Origin: Ketobacter sp. MCCC 1A13808
GTDB taxonomy: Bacteria; Pseudomonadota; Gammaproteobacteria; Pseudomonadales; Ketobacteraceae
DNA: 64,000 nt
Assembly: GCF_009746715.1 (NCBI RefSeq)
Contig: NZ_VRKW01000004.1
Coordinates: 369,310-433,309, forward strand
Direction: 5' to 3'
Below the pieces are notes generated by a model, which was given only the letters and a program-made list of their open reading frames with translations, did no database searches and was not told where the DNA came from. Position numbers and translations under genes: made by a program. Below are positions 1 to 9,445 of this stretch, in pieces. Position 1 is the first letter of the stretch, and every line of letters starts with the position of its first letter.

Positions 1-176
1 TCCCGAATACTGACCACCGCCTGAGTTTCTTCAAACCCCGATGAACGCACACCGCCATCACACTTCACTTCATACCGCATACTGGCCCTTCCGGAGTTCG
101 GATCTACGTCCAGGCTCTGAGACAATTTAAAAGTACTGACGATCATCTGAATCTGCGCATCATACTGCATGCTCAT
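1..176 (-). CDS. Hypothetical protein, partial (3' end outside window)
   Basis: An open frame of 58 codons on the minus strand runs without a stop to the left edge, beginning ATG-AGC-ATG-CAG. The translation (MSMQYDAQIQMIV... with a single Cys-Asp-Gly-Gly stretch) resembles no family I recognise. It follows epmC on the same strand after 113 bases, so it could share its transcript. There is no strong Shine-Dalgarno: only a purine-rich AGTGAGA precedes the ATG, and an in-frame GTG lies two codons upstream. It could be a chance frame; the left-hand sequence would decide. Confidence 0.4.
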   Translation of the reverse strand, partial: MSMQYDAQIQMIVSTFKLSQSLDVDPNSGRASMRYEVKCDGGVRSSGFEETQAVVSIR

Positions 177-289
177 TCTCACTGCTTTTTTTATTTTTGG
201 AGTACGTTCAGCAAAGCCGTTTTGTCGATGCTTTGACCTAATTTAGCACGGGAAGGGGCCAGAATACGAGCCTGAGCCGGTGGTTGTTT

Positions 290-850
290 TCAGATCGTTT
301 CGACATCAAACTGAGTTAGGCTCAACTTGCGTGGCGTACCATAATACTCACAAAGCGCCTGACGGAATTGCTCCGCCCGCCCAGGCAAGCCTTGGACCAG
401 GTAGTGCCGTACCTGCTGATAGACCGCCTGTTTGAATCGAGCAGGATCTGTGGCTTCCCCTTGCAGATTATCGATGCTGACCCGAAAGCGGTAACCGGCG
501 GCAACGGAAAGCATCCACTCGATTGCCTGCGGTTTGACTTCCACTGCTTCAAATAACCGCTGCTGCTCTGCATTACGTCCATCGGGCTGATACCAGTAAC
601 CGAAATCTTCCAGCCTACGGCGCTGCTCACCCGCCAACATCCAGTGCGCGCACTCATGCAACGCACTGCTGAAAAACCCATGAGCGAAGTGGATTTCGCT
701 GAACAATCTGCCCTCCGACTGAGGCAAGTACACCGGCTCTGCACCACCGCGCACCAAACAGGTTTGATACTGTTTCTCAAAACACTCCCTAAACAACTGA
801 ATTAATTGACTATAGTGATGGTCGAACCGGGACTCGGGTGTAACAGCCAT
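290..850 (-). CDS. epmC: Elongation factor P hydroxylase EpmC
   Basis: EpmC (YfcM) hydroxylates the beta-lysyl-lysine of elongation factor P, the last step of the EpmA/EpmB/EpmC modification that helps ribosomes pass polyproline stretches; it is cytosolic. The 186-residue product has the family's length and matches E. coli EpmC as I remember it along its whole length: the putative metal-binding HECAHW at residues 65-70 (HEISHW in E. coli), FGYWYQPDGRN, VEVKPQA and the AAGYRF segment. It is transcribed divergently from the MATE gene, so both promoters must lie in the short gap between them. epmA, epmB and efp are not in the window. The family assignment is firm; enzymatic activity is taken from the family. 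Confidence 0.93.
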   Translation of the reverse strand: MAVTPESRFDHHYSQLIQLFRECFEKQYQTCLVRGGAEPVYLPQSEGRLFSEIHFAHGFFSSALHECAHWMLAGEQRRRLEDFGYWYQPDGRNAEQQRLFEAVEVKPQAIEWMLSVAAGYRFRVSIDNLQGEATDPARFKQAVYQQVRHYLVQGLPGRAEQFRQALCEYYGTPRKLSLTQFDVETI

Positions 851-938
851 TGTCTTGATATTGCCTGATCAAAAGATTTCCATGCATGATAAACTACCGC
901 GCTTTTCGACTCACCTATTTGATCCACGCTGCGGAATT

Positions 939-2357
939 ATGAATTTCACCCTTAAACACCACCCAGTTTGGCAGGAATGCAAGAGCATCATCAGTCTGGC
1001 TTTTCCGATCCTGGTTGCCCAGTTTGCCCAAACTGCCAACGGCTTTGTTGATACGATTATGGCCGGTCAGGTGAGCGCCCAGGATTTGGCCGCGGTGGCC
1101 GTTGGGTCCGCCATCTGGGTGCCGGTATTCCTGTTTATGGTGGGTGTCATGCAGGGACTGACGCCGTTTGTGTCACAGCTCAAAGGGGGCGGGCGCACCG
1201 CTGCTATCGGAAGCGTCGTGCAACAAGGCCTGTGGTTAGCATTGCCACTTGGCCTATTGGGCTGGGCAGCATTACGTTCTATGCAGCCCGTATTGGCGCT
1301 GATGGATGTTTCTCGTGATATCGGCCCAATGATCATAGGTTATCTGGAAGGCCTGTCTTGGGGCTTCCCCGCCATCGCCCTGTTTCTGGCCTTGCGCAGT
1401 CTGACCGAGGGGATGTCGTTCACCCGGCCGGTGATGCTGGTAAGCCTGTTGGGACTGGCTGTCAACGTACCGGTTAACTATGTACTGATCTATGGCAAAC
1501 TGGGTCTACCTGCGCTGGGCGGTGTCGGTTGCGGTTGGGCCACGTCCATTGTGATGTGGCTTATGTTAATTGTTATGGCGATCTACTCTGTCGGTTTTGA
1601 TCAGCGCCAGGGCAGTCACACGTTCACGCAGTTTGCCAAGCCCCGGCTGGATAAAATCGGCAGCATTCTAAAAACCGGGTTACCCATCGGCTTGGCTATC
1701 TTTATCGAAGTGAGCCTGTTCTGTGTAATTGCCCTGTTTATAGCCGGAATTGACGCAACGGTGGTTGCCGGACACCAGATTGCGCTGAATGCCTCTTCCA
1801 TGACGTTTATGATTCCGCTGAGCTTATCGTTGGCATTGACCGTCAGAGTGGGTACTAACCTGGGCAGAAATAGCCTTGACGGTGTCCACACCGCGGTCAT
1901 CAGCGGCATCTATATCATTCTTGCTATAGCCATAATTAACAGCAGCTTACTGGCCTTTTTCCGAACCGATATTGCGTCCGCGTACACCCAGGATGCCGAC
2001 GTTTTGGCAATCGCCAGCGGATTATTGCTGTTTGCCGCTTTATTTCAGTTTTCTGACTGCCTTCAAGTGGGCGCGAACGGCGTCCTACGCGGCATGAAAG
2101 ACACCGCCATCCCCATGATGATGGTATTAATTGCCTATTGGTGCCTGGGCTTGCCCGTAGGCTATGTGCTGGGTTTAACAGACATCGTGGTACCGGCCAT
2201 GGGGGCTAAAGGCTTCTGGATCGGCCTGCTGGTTGGCCTTACCGCAGCTGCGTTGATGCTCTGTTGGCGGGTGAGCTGGGCAATGAAACGATTGCAGATT
2301 CGCCGCTTCTCGCTGACCTCGACACCGGCCCTTCGAGGCTGCCCGGCTCCGGACTGA
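939..2357 (+). CDS. MATE family multidrug efflux transporter (NorM/MdtK type)
   Basis: An inner-membrane exporter of the MATE family, which expels cationic drugs and dyes in exchange for Na+ or H+. About twelve hydrophobic segments fill the protein. The N-terminal part (LAFPILVAQFAQTANGF, then VDTIMAG) closely matches NorM/MdtK as remembered, and a second half with the same fold begins near the LKTGLPIGLAIF segment. I chose the ATG that gives a 472-residue protein because NorM-type proteins begin about 15 residues before this first helix. An in-frame ATG further upstream would add 28 residues with no family match and would almost abut the divergent epmC start. Substrate is unknown. Confidence 0.9.
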   Translation: MNFTLKHHPVWQECKSIISLAFPILVAQFAQTANGFVDTIMAGQVSAQDLAAVAVGSAIWVPVFLFMVGVMQGLTPFVSQLKGGGRTAAIGSVVQQGLWLALPLGLLGWAALRSMQPVLALMDVSRDIGPMIIGYLEGLSWGFPAIALFLALRSLTEGMSFTRPVMLVSLLGLAVNVPVNYVLIYGKLGLPALGGVGCGWATSIVMWLMLIVMAIYSVGFDQRQGSHTFTQFAKPRLDKIGSILKTGLPIGLAIFIEVSLFCVIALFIAGIDATVVAGHQIALNASSMTFMIPLSLSLALTVRVGTNLGRNSLDGVHTAVISGIYIILAIAIINSSLLAFFRTDIASAYTQDADVLAIASGLLLFAALFQFSDCLQVGANGVLRGMKDTAIPMMMVLIAYWCLGLPVGYVLGLTDIVVPAMGAKGFWIGLLVGLTAAALMLCWRVSWAMKRLQIRRFSLTSTPALRGCPAPD

Positions 2358-2541
2358 CTGCTATTTATTCACTCTTTTTTACCACCTAATTACCTACGGA
2401 TGGGCTCCGGAAGCAACGCAACGCTGGCTTTTTACTTTAATTTATACTTAGATATAAGAAAGCAGAGTAAGACATGACGACCCGGGCTGCGCATCACCAC
2501 GCAACACGGTATACCCGGCTCCGGTCCGCGAGGGTAGTCGA

Positions 2542-3231
2542 ATGAAGCCACAGTCATCGGATGATCGCAGCAACGTGATCGACCTGTTTTCTGGCCGCCC
2601 CATCGATGATGTGGTGGATCGTATAATTCGTATCACACCAGAACTCGATGGGCTGGAAATGTTGTACACCAACGACACTTCCCCCAATCGCCTTTACTCT
2701 CTCAAGATTGTTTGTTGGGCTTTGCGTGAATCCGGAGAGGTTGTGGGCTTGGTGCCCTGGCTGAACCAAGTCGTTCCTTGCACAGAAATCAATGACCCCC
2801 TGAACGGTCGCTGGGAAGGTTATCGTGATCCCGGCACCAACGATATTTTCTACAATACACCTCGTCATAAAATTATGGAGCTGGAATTAGCGGAAGAGTT
2901 TTATCACCTGGATCATGTCCGGGACGGTGAAATTGTGCAGGAAATTCCTGATGGCATCGGCACCCATGCCGTGTTGACTGACAACGGCTTTCGCTCATTC
3001 GTGCTGATCGAAGTGCTGAGCTGGCGTCTCATGGCGGACGGCACCGTCCATGCCATGCTGGTGGATGAAGAAAAAGTAAAGTCCACTCCGGTCTTGCCCG
3101 GCGATGAAAGTCTTTACTCGGCGCAGGAGCAAGCGGAGTTCAAGTATTTTTTCCAGCATCGCATTGCCAATAAAATCAAGGAACAAGATCCGGAAGCTCT
3201 GGCGGCGATATCTATGTTAATTGAAAGTTAA
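2542..3231 (+). CDS. Conserved hypothetical protein
   Basis: A 229-residue soluble, acidic protein without signal peptide or membrane segment. I recognise no domain. It starts with a charged tail (MKPQSSDDRSNVIDLF) and contains alternating hydrophobic stretches such as VLIEVLSWRLMADGTVHAMLVDEE, broken here: VLIEVLSWR and GTVHAMLVDEE, suggestive of beta strands. Codon use looks like that of its neighbours, so the gene is probably real. The 184-base gap upstream contains an AT-rich stretch (TTATACTTAGATATAAG) that could hold its promoter. It converges on the FG-GAP lipoprotein gene with 19 bases between stops. Function unknown. Confidence 0.7.
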   Translation: MKPQSSDDRSNVIDLFSGRPIDDVVDRIIRITPELDGLEMLYTNDTSPNRLYSLKIVCWALRESGEVVGLVPWLNQVVPCTEINDPLNGRWEGYRDPGTNDIFYNTPRHKIMELELAEEFYHLDHVRDGEIVQEIPDGIGTHAVLTDNGFRSFVLIEVLSWRLMADGTVHAMLVDEEKVKSTPVLPGDESLYSAQEQAEFKYFFQHRIANKIKEQDPEALAAISMLIES

Positions 3232-3250
3232 CGACAATCCGTACTGGTTG

Positions 3251-6200
3251 CTAGCGGCTGCTACGGACCAAGTTGCTGTCCAACTTCTGGTTTTCATAGC
3301 TGAGTTTTATAAAATCAGGGTCCAGACGTCGACGGGACACCCTTGTCTCGTCGAGCACAAGTTCGTAGTTGCCAGCATTTCCGCCCATCACTAAATCCAG
3401 CTCCGGCTCCAGCTGATAACCCCCATCACCTTGTCTTCGCAGCTCCCCATTGATGTAAACCTGAACCCCGACAAGCGGATCGTACACCGTCACAACCTGT
3501 TCGCTACAGTCCCCCAGGAATAATCCATATAAGGAGCCGCCCACTACGGTGGAGTCTCCATTCTGATCGCCGATACTGAATGCTGCCCGGTCGACCCTGG
3601 AATCGATCAGGGTGATAGTGGCTATAAAGTGTGCCGAGCTTACACTCCAGTAGCTATCGACACCGTCTTGACTCAGCATGTTCAGAGCACGTCGGCTGAA
3701 CAATAATTGCGTTGTACAGGTGTCACTGGTATACCAGCTTTCAACACTGAATGCCCGGCCGGATAAATTGAGCGATGGATCATATGGAACCCGCAGGGTG
3801 GCATCGTCCCGAAAGCGCACGCCCTGCCCCACAAAGGCTTCCCTTTTAGTCACCGCGCGGCCTTGTTCCTGCGCGTGATTGCGATTCGGACTGGAATCCG
3901 GTTCAACACCAGGGGCGTTATTGCCATCGTCGCCATCGCTAAAATGCCAGACGCCGGAATAATCTGCCCACAGCTGCTCTGGACTTTCCCCATTTGGAAC
4001 GCTGCCATCAATCAAATCATCGTATTCCAAAGTAATGAAGCCCTGATCATTACTGCCTTCAATTTTCGGCACCAGCACCCAAACGTCCGCCACATTATTC
4101 AATTGATCCCAGCGTTCGACTTCATACGGCAAGGGCGTAATACCATCAGAAGCAACAAACCGGATATCCGCAGCTCCCGGTTGCACCGCGTTTATGATCT
4201 CCGAATCGCGTATGCGGATTAACACCGGCACATTGAAGACATCGCCTGTGACCCCGGCACCATTGTCTGTAGTATCAAACCAATAGTTCTGACTGGATGT
4301 AAATTCCGCTTCATCTGACCCCGTCATCGCAACATTCACAAACAGCTGCGCCGATTGACCGCCAAATTGTTGATAAATCACTCCCTCTTTCAACACTGTT
4401 CCCTGCTTAAGCCAGTCATCCGTGGGATCACTTTCAAAATAATCCGAGCTGCCACCATCTACCCACAATGCGCCGCTTTCAGACGATAAACCCAGCACAC
4501 TTAAGTTATTCAGAATCAGGGAATTGCCCTGATCTTTCAGGTCGATTCTCTCAATATTGTTTAGCTTCTCCGGATTCAGACGAGTGATGTCCAGGCTAAT
4601 GTTTTGCCCGGTCAATTCCAGCGTATCCGTTCCACGACCGCCATCCACGCGGAAGAATTCAGTATCAGAAACGCTGATCCTGTCATCGCCGGCACCTGCT
4701 GCAATCGCATCAGCACCGCCACTTCCTTCAATTTGATCCGCACCGCTGGTACCGACAATGTTATTCGCTGCAGAATTACCCGTTAAAGGTAAAACATTTG
4801 AAAACAGGTTACGCCCCCGGTAAACACTTACCTGACCTGCACCTGGGCTCCCCATCGCAATGTCGCTGAAGCCATCCCCATTCGTATCGCCAGCGGTAAC
4901 ACTGTGGCCCAACCCATCTCCGGCATTAACGCCAAGGAACCAAAGGCCATCGACCGCAGAAAATGAATTAAGATCCAGGTATTCCTGTGCCGCACTTTCA
5001 CTCCCTAACACAAGATAAGCCCCGCCGACTCCGGATTGGGTCGATATGTCAGAGCCGGATTTACGATAGGCACCCAGAATAAGATCGTCCAGACCGTCCC
5101 CGTTTATGTCTCCGGCCCCCGAAATACTGTGTCCCAAAAAATCGCCCCCGGCCGCTCCCGCGATCGCCGTACCCTGCGGTCCGGTTATCTGATCGAGATC
5201 CAGCGAAACGGAATTTGATTTTGCACCGTAAACGACCCACACCGATCCTTGATTCGCTCCCTGATCCCCGCTTCGTCCCGGCTGCGAAACCACCAAGTCA
5301 GCAATACCATCACCGTTAAATTCCGCCGAGCCCAATGCATATCCCAAGAAACCCTCACTTTGTGCGGCCTCCACTCGCATGCCCGCAGCTGCACTCATGG
5401 TGCTTAGTTCTACCGTGCTGCTACGGCCGGTTGCCGTATTTCCGTATACAACGAACACGGCACCACTTTGCCGTGCACTAACACCCGCTCCCGGAGCGCC
5501 AAGTGCCAGGTCATCGATGCCATCGGCGTTCAAATCGCCGATAAACTGCGCGCCCTGACCCAAATACCAATCGGTAAACGGGCTCCCCGCAGCGGTGTAC
5601 TGAATCATAAAACCACGGCCACCCAATCCGGCAGCTGATAATGTCAGATCATTCTGCTGCGCGCTGGCCTCACCCCAGATTAAATAAGCGAGCCCTGAGT
5701 TAACACCGTTTCGATCACTTGAAGGATGCCCTATCAGCAGATCATTCACACCATCAGCATTGAAATCGCCCAACGACAATCCCTGGCCGTTTCCGGATAA
5801 TGCTTCTGTAATCGCCGATGACTGGCCCAAACGCTGGTCTGCTTCAGTAGACTGTATAGTAAACCCCGGCAATTGATTGAGGTCGATTGCGGGACGGGTC
5901 ACACCCCTTAATCCCCACACAACATAAATGGCACCGGCATTGATTGCACCGCTGTCACTTCCTGGTGCAGACATAATCAGATCGTCCACACCGTCGGCAT
6001 TAAAATCACCCACTGCGAGACTTTCACCCAGAAGATCCCCTTCCTGTAGGCCAAACACAGAAAAGCCGTCGGCCTCGCTCAGGGGTAACTCCAATTCGGA
6101 TCTGGATTCATTGGCGCGCCCCCAGACCACAATTACTTCCCCGCGGCCGGACTGGCTGTCAGGTGCACTCACAACCCAGTCTTCAAAGCCATCTCCGTTC

Positions 6201-6793
6201 AGATCACCCGAACCGGAAAGCGCCCAACCGAAGCGCGAGCCTGACTCCGGCGAACGAATAACAAAATCGGTAATACCTGGCTCATAGACCGGTGGCTCTG
6301 GTGGCAGATTTGGATTGTATTCGAAAACATATGGCTGCTCCGAGAGGGAAACCTGACCCGTCAGCAATTCAGATTTAACGGTGATACTGTAGGTGCCCGG
6401 CTCAAGCTCGACCGGACGATAATCCAACATCCAATGGCCATCGTCGTCCGCAACCGTGGTCCCGGCAACGACCGCGTTCAAGGTCAATTGCACTGTCGCC
6501 AGCGGCGTTGCGAGGCCATGAAACTGAACCGTACTATCGGCAATTCGCCCACTATCAATCAGCCCTGAGTCCGTTTCGATGTACAGTACACGGGGTACTA
6601 CGACGGCATCTCCGGGGGCAACCGGTTCACCGCCGGTATCCGCCGAATCCGAATCATCGACAGCACGATCAGCAGTGGTGCTTAGAGCGGAAGATGAACC
6701 CGAGCTGCCGCCACAGGCGGTTAATATTATGGAGAAAATAAAAACTATACTTAGATAAGTCAGACGATGCGTTCTGTACACCGGGCTGCGCAT
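3251..6793 (-). CDS. Large FG-GAP beta-propeller lipoprotein with DUF2341 and LamG-like domains
   Basis: An 1180-residue surface or periplasmic lipoprotein. The N-terminus is a lipoprotein signal peptide with lipobox LTAC (Cys27) followed by a Gly/Ser-rich linker. After a short Ig-like region (about 60-165) come seven FG-GAP repeats (about 180-665), each with a calcium-loop motif such as DLNGDGFED, DFNADGVDD or DINGDGLDD, as in integrin-alpha seven-bladed propellers. Residues about 670-720 carry RTX-like GTSGADQIEGSGGAD and GAGDD motifs. A DUF2341-like segment follows (about 850-925), then a concanavalin/LamG-like C-terminal domain (about 945-1165). Such proteins often bind glycans or other cells, but no ligand can be read from the sequence. 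Its gene stands alone between two convergent or same-strand units. Confidence 0.85.
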   Translation of the reverse strand: MRSPVYRTHRLTYLSIVFIFSIILTACGGSSGSSSALSTTADRAVDDSDSADTGGEPVAPGDAVVVPRVLYIETDSGLIDSGRIADSTVQFHGLATPLATVQLTLNAVVAGTTVADDDGHWMLDYRPVELEPGTYSITVKSELLTGQVSLSEQPYVFEYNPNLPPEPPVYEPGITDFVIRSPESGSRFGWALSGSGDLNGDGFEDWVVSAPDSQSGRGEVIVVWGRANESRSELELPLSEADGFSVFGLQEGDLLGESLAVGDFNADGVDDLIMSAPGSDSGAINAGAIYVVWGLRGVTRPAIDLNQLPGFTIQSTEADQRLGQSSAITEALSGNGQGLSLGDFNADGVNDLLIGHPSSDRNGVNSGLAYLIWGEASAQQNDLTLSAAGLGGRGFMIQYTAAGSPFTDWYLGQGAQFIGDLNADGIDDLALGAPGAGVSARQSGAVFVVYGNTATGRSSTVELSTMSAAAGMRVEAAQSEGFLGYALGSAEFNGDGIADLVVSQPGRSGDQGANQGSVWVVYGAKSNSVSLDLDQITGPQGTAIAGAAGGDFLGHSISGAGDINGDGLDDLILGAYRKSGSDISTQSGVGGAYLVLGSESAAQEYLDLNSFSAVDGLWFLGVNAGDGLGHSVTAGDTNGDGFSDIAMGSPGAGQVSVYRGRNLFSNVLPLTGNSAANNIVGTSGADQIEGSGGADAIAAGAGDDRISVSDTEFFRVDGGRGTDTLELTGQNISLDITRLNPEKLNNIERIDLKDQGNSLILNNLSVLGLSSESGALWVDGGSSDYFESDPTDDWLKQGTVLKEGVIYQQFGGQSAQLFVNVAMTGSDEAEFTSSQNYWFDTTDNGAGVTGDVFNVPVLIRIRDSEIINAVQPGAADIRFVASDGITPLPYEVERWDQLNNVADVWVLVPKIEGSNDQGFITLEYDDLIDGSVPNGESPEQLWADYSGVWHFSDGDDGNNAPGVEPDSSPNRNHAQEQGRAVTKREAFVGQGVRFRDDATLRVPYDPSLNLSGRAFSVESWYTSDTCTTQLLFSRRALNMLSQDGVDSYWSVSSAHFIATITLIDSRVDRAAFSIGDQNGDSTVVGGSLYGLFLGDCSEQVVTVYDPLVGVQVYINGELRRQGDGGYQLEPELDLVMGGNAGNYELVLDETRVSRRRLDPDFIKLSYENQKLDSNLVRSSR

Positions 6794-6927
6794 GGAATAG
6801 TCCTGTCCTGAGCATTTGCGATTAAGATAAATACGTCATCAATTGATCTGAAATTTAGTCAAGCATCCAGCTTAACAAAAATCCGATTTAGGCGTTTATA
6901 AAATGACGCCACCGAACCGAATCGGCA

Positions 6928-7164
6928 TCACGCCATTTTTTTAAGCACGAAAATATATTTTCCTTCTTCTTCTTCAGAGGACACCAACTCGTGCCCCAGG
7001 AATTGACAAAATTTAGGTATATCCCGTTGTGTCGAGGGATCCGTAGCAATGACTTTAAGCACCTCCCCAATTTGCATCTCCCTCACTTTTCCATGCAACA
7101 TCATCACCGGCTCCGGACACATTAACCCGCTGGCGTCGAAAGTATGGTTGATCTGATTCGTCAT
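6928..7164 (-). CDS. tusA: Sulfurtransferase TusA
   Basis: TusA passes persulfide sulfur from cysteine desulfurase IscS to TusBCD for 2-thiolation of tRNA wobble uridine, in the cytosol. The 78-residue protein carries the family signature around Cys16 (DASGLMCPEPVMMLHGKVR), and the TDPSTQRDIPKFCQFLGHEL segment, shown here in part, aligns with E. coli TusA from memory. I chose this ATG because AGGTGAG sits seven bases before it; a longer frame adds 31 hydrophobic residues that TusA lacks. It is divergent from the monooxygenase-like gene. No other tus genes are in the window. Confidence 0.93.
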   Translation of the reverse strand: MTNQINHTFDASGLMCPEPVMMLHGKVREMQIGEVLKVIATDPSTQRDIPKFCQFLGHELVSSEEEEGKYIFVLKKMA

Positions 7165-7283
7165 TAACTCACCTGTTTGAAGTGCTTTTTGAAAGATCGC
7201 TAAATACGACGTTGAAAGTATCGCCAAAGTTACCGAAAATAGCGGCAATGTAAACAAAAACCGCGACTCAACCGAGGCTCGTC

Positions 7284-7592
7284 ATGGCAAAAGTATTGAT
7301 CGAACGCACCGTTGCCGAAGGTCTGGAACCCAATTACGAACAGACCATCGTCGAATTACTAGGGCACGCGGAAAAGTCACCCGGGTATCTGGGTGGCGAA
7401 TCCTATCGTGATGCTATGCGACCTAATCATTATGTCGTGATCTCACGCTGGGAAAGCGCCAATGCCTGGCATCTCTGGTTCGGCTCATCTGAACGCTATG
7501 AAATGCTAAAAAAAGTCGGTGTTTTTCTGAAAGAACCGGAAAAATGCACCATTCTTGAGCCTTGCATATACCAATCACAACAAGGGCTGTAA
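7284..7592 (+). CDS. Antibiotic biosynthesis monooxygenase (ABM) domain protein
   Basis: A 102-residue protein with the pattern of the ABM dimeric alpha/beta-barrel family: an opening strand MAKVLIERTV, a helix ending in SPGYLGGES, the strand YVVISRWES, and a tail helix around AWHLWFGSSERYEML. Members include quinol and haem-degrading monooxygenases, and many are uncharacterised. The catalytic chemistry cannot be inferred from this sequence. The gene is monocistronic: it lies divergent to tusA and converges on rlmM with 23 bases between stops. Confidence 0.8.
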   Translation: MAKVLIERTVAEGLEPNYEQTIVELLGHAEKSPGYLGGESYRDAMRPNHYVVISRWESANAWHLWFGSSERYEMLKKVGVFLKEPEKCTILEPCIYQSQQGL

Positions 7593-7615
7593 CGGCGATA
7601 ACGAGGGCCACCTGG

Positions 7616-8665
7616 TCAGGCGGGTGCAGCAAATACGGTGATTTCTTCACGGTCATGGTACAGTTGCTTCGCACTCAGCCTATAGCGTTTGCCACCCGCA
7701 TCCAGCTCCTGCTGCATGCGCTGCAATATCAGATTCACTTCCATCCAGCGGCGTTTCATCGGCAACTTCAGATTAAAAATAGCAAAACGAGTCCACCCTT
7801 CTAACAACCAACGTTCCATTAATTCCGCCACTCGCGCCGGCTTATCAACCATATCACACACCAACCAATCAACCGTTCTTGAAGGCCGGTAAGAAAAAGC
7901 GTCTTCCTTTAGGTGCGTCACCTGCCCTGAGTCCAACAACGTGGCGTCCATCGGCCCGTTATCAATCGCTACCACCTGCATGCCCCGATTTACCAATTGC
8001 CAGGTCCAGCCACCGGGCGCTGCACCCAGGTCGACCGCTTTTTGAAACGGTTTAAGTAACGTCGCTCGTTGTGCTTCCGGTATCAGTTGTAACCAGGCTT
8101 CCTCCAGCTTCAGTGTCGACCTGCTCGGTGCCGCTGAAGGCTGTCGCAAACGGGGAAAACCCAACGGCCAGGGAGACCCATTGTCGGCCGAGGTAATTCC
8201 GACCCAGATTTCAGTTCCGGAAATCAAAAACAAGTGGGCGTGATCTTGTGACTGACTATGAAGTAATCCTTTCGCCCCCTTTTGTAAGGGTAGCTCCAAC
8301 TTTCGTGCCAGTTTTGACAGGCTTTTGCCCTCATTGGTATCAGGAAACGTGAGCCAGAAATCCCGAACCGGAGTCCCTTCCCGAAAACAATCCACAATAG
8401 GCGTGACCCGATCCGCCGGATCCAGTGGACTCAAATGGGCTATCACCCTTAACCATTGACGGGCGAACACCAGGGAATCAAATTGAACCCGTTTTTGCAG
8501 AATATCGTCTGCCTGACCTTCAACCGTTTCAAAAATAACAAAACCGGAGTCCGATTTTGCGCGAACAAATCCGGCAACGCCGGCTAATCCGGCTTTTTCC
8601 TGAATCTCTGCTGCAAGATCCGATTCAAAACCAGCGCGGCAAAGTAACAACGTTTTACTCATCAA
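7616..8665 (-). CDS. rlmM: 23S rRNA (cytidine-2498-2'-O)-methyltransferase RlmM
   Basis: RlmM methylates the 2'-OH of C2498 in 23S rRNA, using SAM, before ribosome assembly. The 349-residue length is close to that of E. coli RlmM. Residues 1 to about 170 form the THUMP-like N-terminal part (LLLCRAGFESDLAAEIQ). The Rossmann methyltransferase domain follows, with the SAM-binding DLGAAPGGWTWQL, the acidic VDWLVCDMVDKP and the catalytic-lysine region FNLKLPMKRRW. The start codon is followed directly by a second ATG; either gives essentially the same protein. It is transcribed alone on this strand, downstream of the terminator that ends the SCP2 gene. Confidence 0.93.
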   Translation of the reverse strand: MMSKTLLLCRAGFESDLAAEIQEKAGLAGVAGFVRAKSDSGFVIFETVEGQADDILQKRVQFDSLVFARQWLRVIAHLSPLDPADRVTPIVDCFREGTPVRDFWLTFPDTNEGKSLSKLARKLELPLQKGAKGLLHSQSQDHAHLFLISGTEIWVGITSADNGSPWPLGFPRLRQPSAAPSRSTLKLEEAWLQLIPEAQRATLLKPFQKAVDLGAAPGGWTWQLVNRGMQVVAIDNGPMDATLLDSGQVTHLKEDAFSYRPSRTVDWLVCDMVDKPARVAELMERWLLEGWTRFAIFNLKLPMKRRWMEVNLILQRMQQELDAGGKRYRLSAKQLYHDREEITVFAAPA

Positions 8666-8726
8666 AAGTCACTCTGCGTAACTATCGGTAGGTTTTTTCC
8701 GTTCGCCATTGGGTTTCAACAGCACA

Positions 8727-8760
8727 AAAAAACCCGTCATGTTCAACACGACGGGTTTTT
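8727..8760 (-). terminator. Rho-independent terminator of the SCP2 gene
   Basis: AAACCCGTC and GACGGGTTT form a strong stem around an 11-base loop, with A/T runs on both sides, so it can work in both directions. It sits 20 bases after the stop of the SCP2 gene and before rlmM, where a minus-strand terminator is expected. Confidence 0.85.
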
Positions 8761-8779
8761 GATTCGGAGTTCGACTTCC

Positions 8780-9172
8780 TTAAGAAGCGGTCACTGCCAG
8801 AATTTCTTTCTGCAATGCTTTCTGATCTGCAGAAGGCTGAACCGTCTGCATCGCCATCAATTTGCTCATGTCGCCTTCAATTTTGATCTGACCTGACATG
8901 AAGCCCTGCATACCGGCTGATTGATCGTTATCGATAAACAGGCGTTGTGCCAAGTCAACCGGCAGGATCATTTTCGTCGGTGCGCCGTCTTTATGGCCTT
9001 TCTCAATCATACCAGCGTTCAGAGCGATATCGACATCACCGGAATCGGTTCCGGTCACTGTCAGGTTAATCACCAAATCGGCCATGGATGCGGGTACTTC
9101 GATATCACCGGCTGCCGCTTTTAACTCGTCTACTTTAGCAAACCACTCATCGGACAGAAATTTGAGACTCAT
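8780..9172 (-). CDS. SCP-2 sterol-carrier-like lipid-binding protein
   Basis: A 130-residue cytosolic protein of the SCP2 fold, which forms a hydrophobic tunnel for lipids or acyl-CoA. Visible features are the beta strands ADLVINLTVTGTDSGDVDIAL, shortened here to VINLTVTGTDSG, the segment PTKMILPVDLAQRLFI, and the closing QGFMSGQIKIEGDMSKLM, which is the typical SCP2 C-terminal signature. I chose this ATG because GGAGAAGA precedes it; an upstream in-frame ATG would add 18 residues without homology. It has its own terminator and lies upstream of rlmM, so it is probably monocistronic. Confidence 0.88.
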   Translation of the reverse strand: MSLKFLSDEWFAKVDELKAAAGDIEVPASMADLVINLTVTGTDSGDVDIALNAGMIEKGHKDGAPTKMILPVDLAQRLFIDNDQSAGMQGFMSGQIKIEGDMSKLMAMQTVQPSADQKALQKEILAVTAS

Positions 9173-9445
9173 TACATCTTCTCCAAAAGAATTTTTATTG
9201 TTGCTTACCGGAGGAGTCCGGGGCACTTTATACGCTGATCAATCAAACGACTGTTCGAGACGTTGAGGTTAACTTATAAAATCCCCACTATAAAGACAAT
9301 AGCCTTTTTCACCAGGGCTCCGTGTTTTTTAGTCAATACAAGGGGAAATACGAGAATTGAGTGCTGGTTCATCACGATGAGGGGGCAGCCCTTACCAGAT
9401 CAGCAATCTGCTTGACGAGCGTGCGTGCGTTTTTGCTGCAGGGAC

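Noticed and set aside
177..289. An open stretch following the epmC stop codon (KQPPAQARILAPSRAK...)
   Set aside because: It is in the epmC frame but lacks a start codon, and EpmC already has its normal C-terminus.
322..780. A 152-residue frame within epmC
   Set aside because: It is a shifted frame of the same strand over a well-supported gene.
5928..6287. A 119-residue plus-strand frame inside the FG-GAP lipoprotein
   Set aside because: It is antisense to clear FG-GAP repeats and has no supporting signal.
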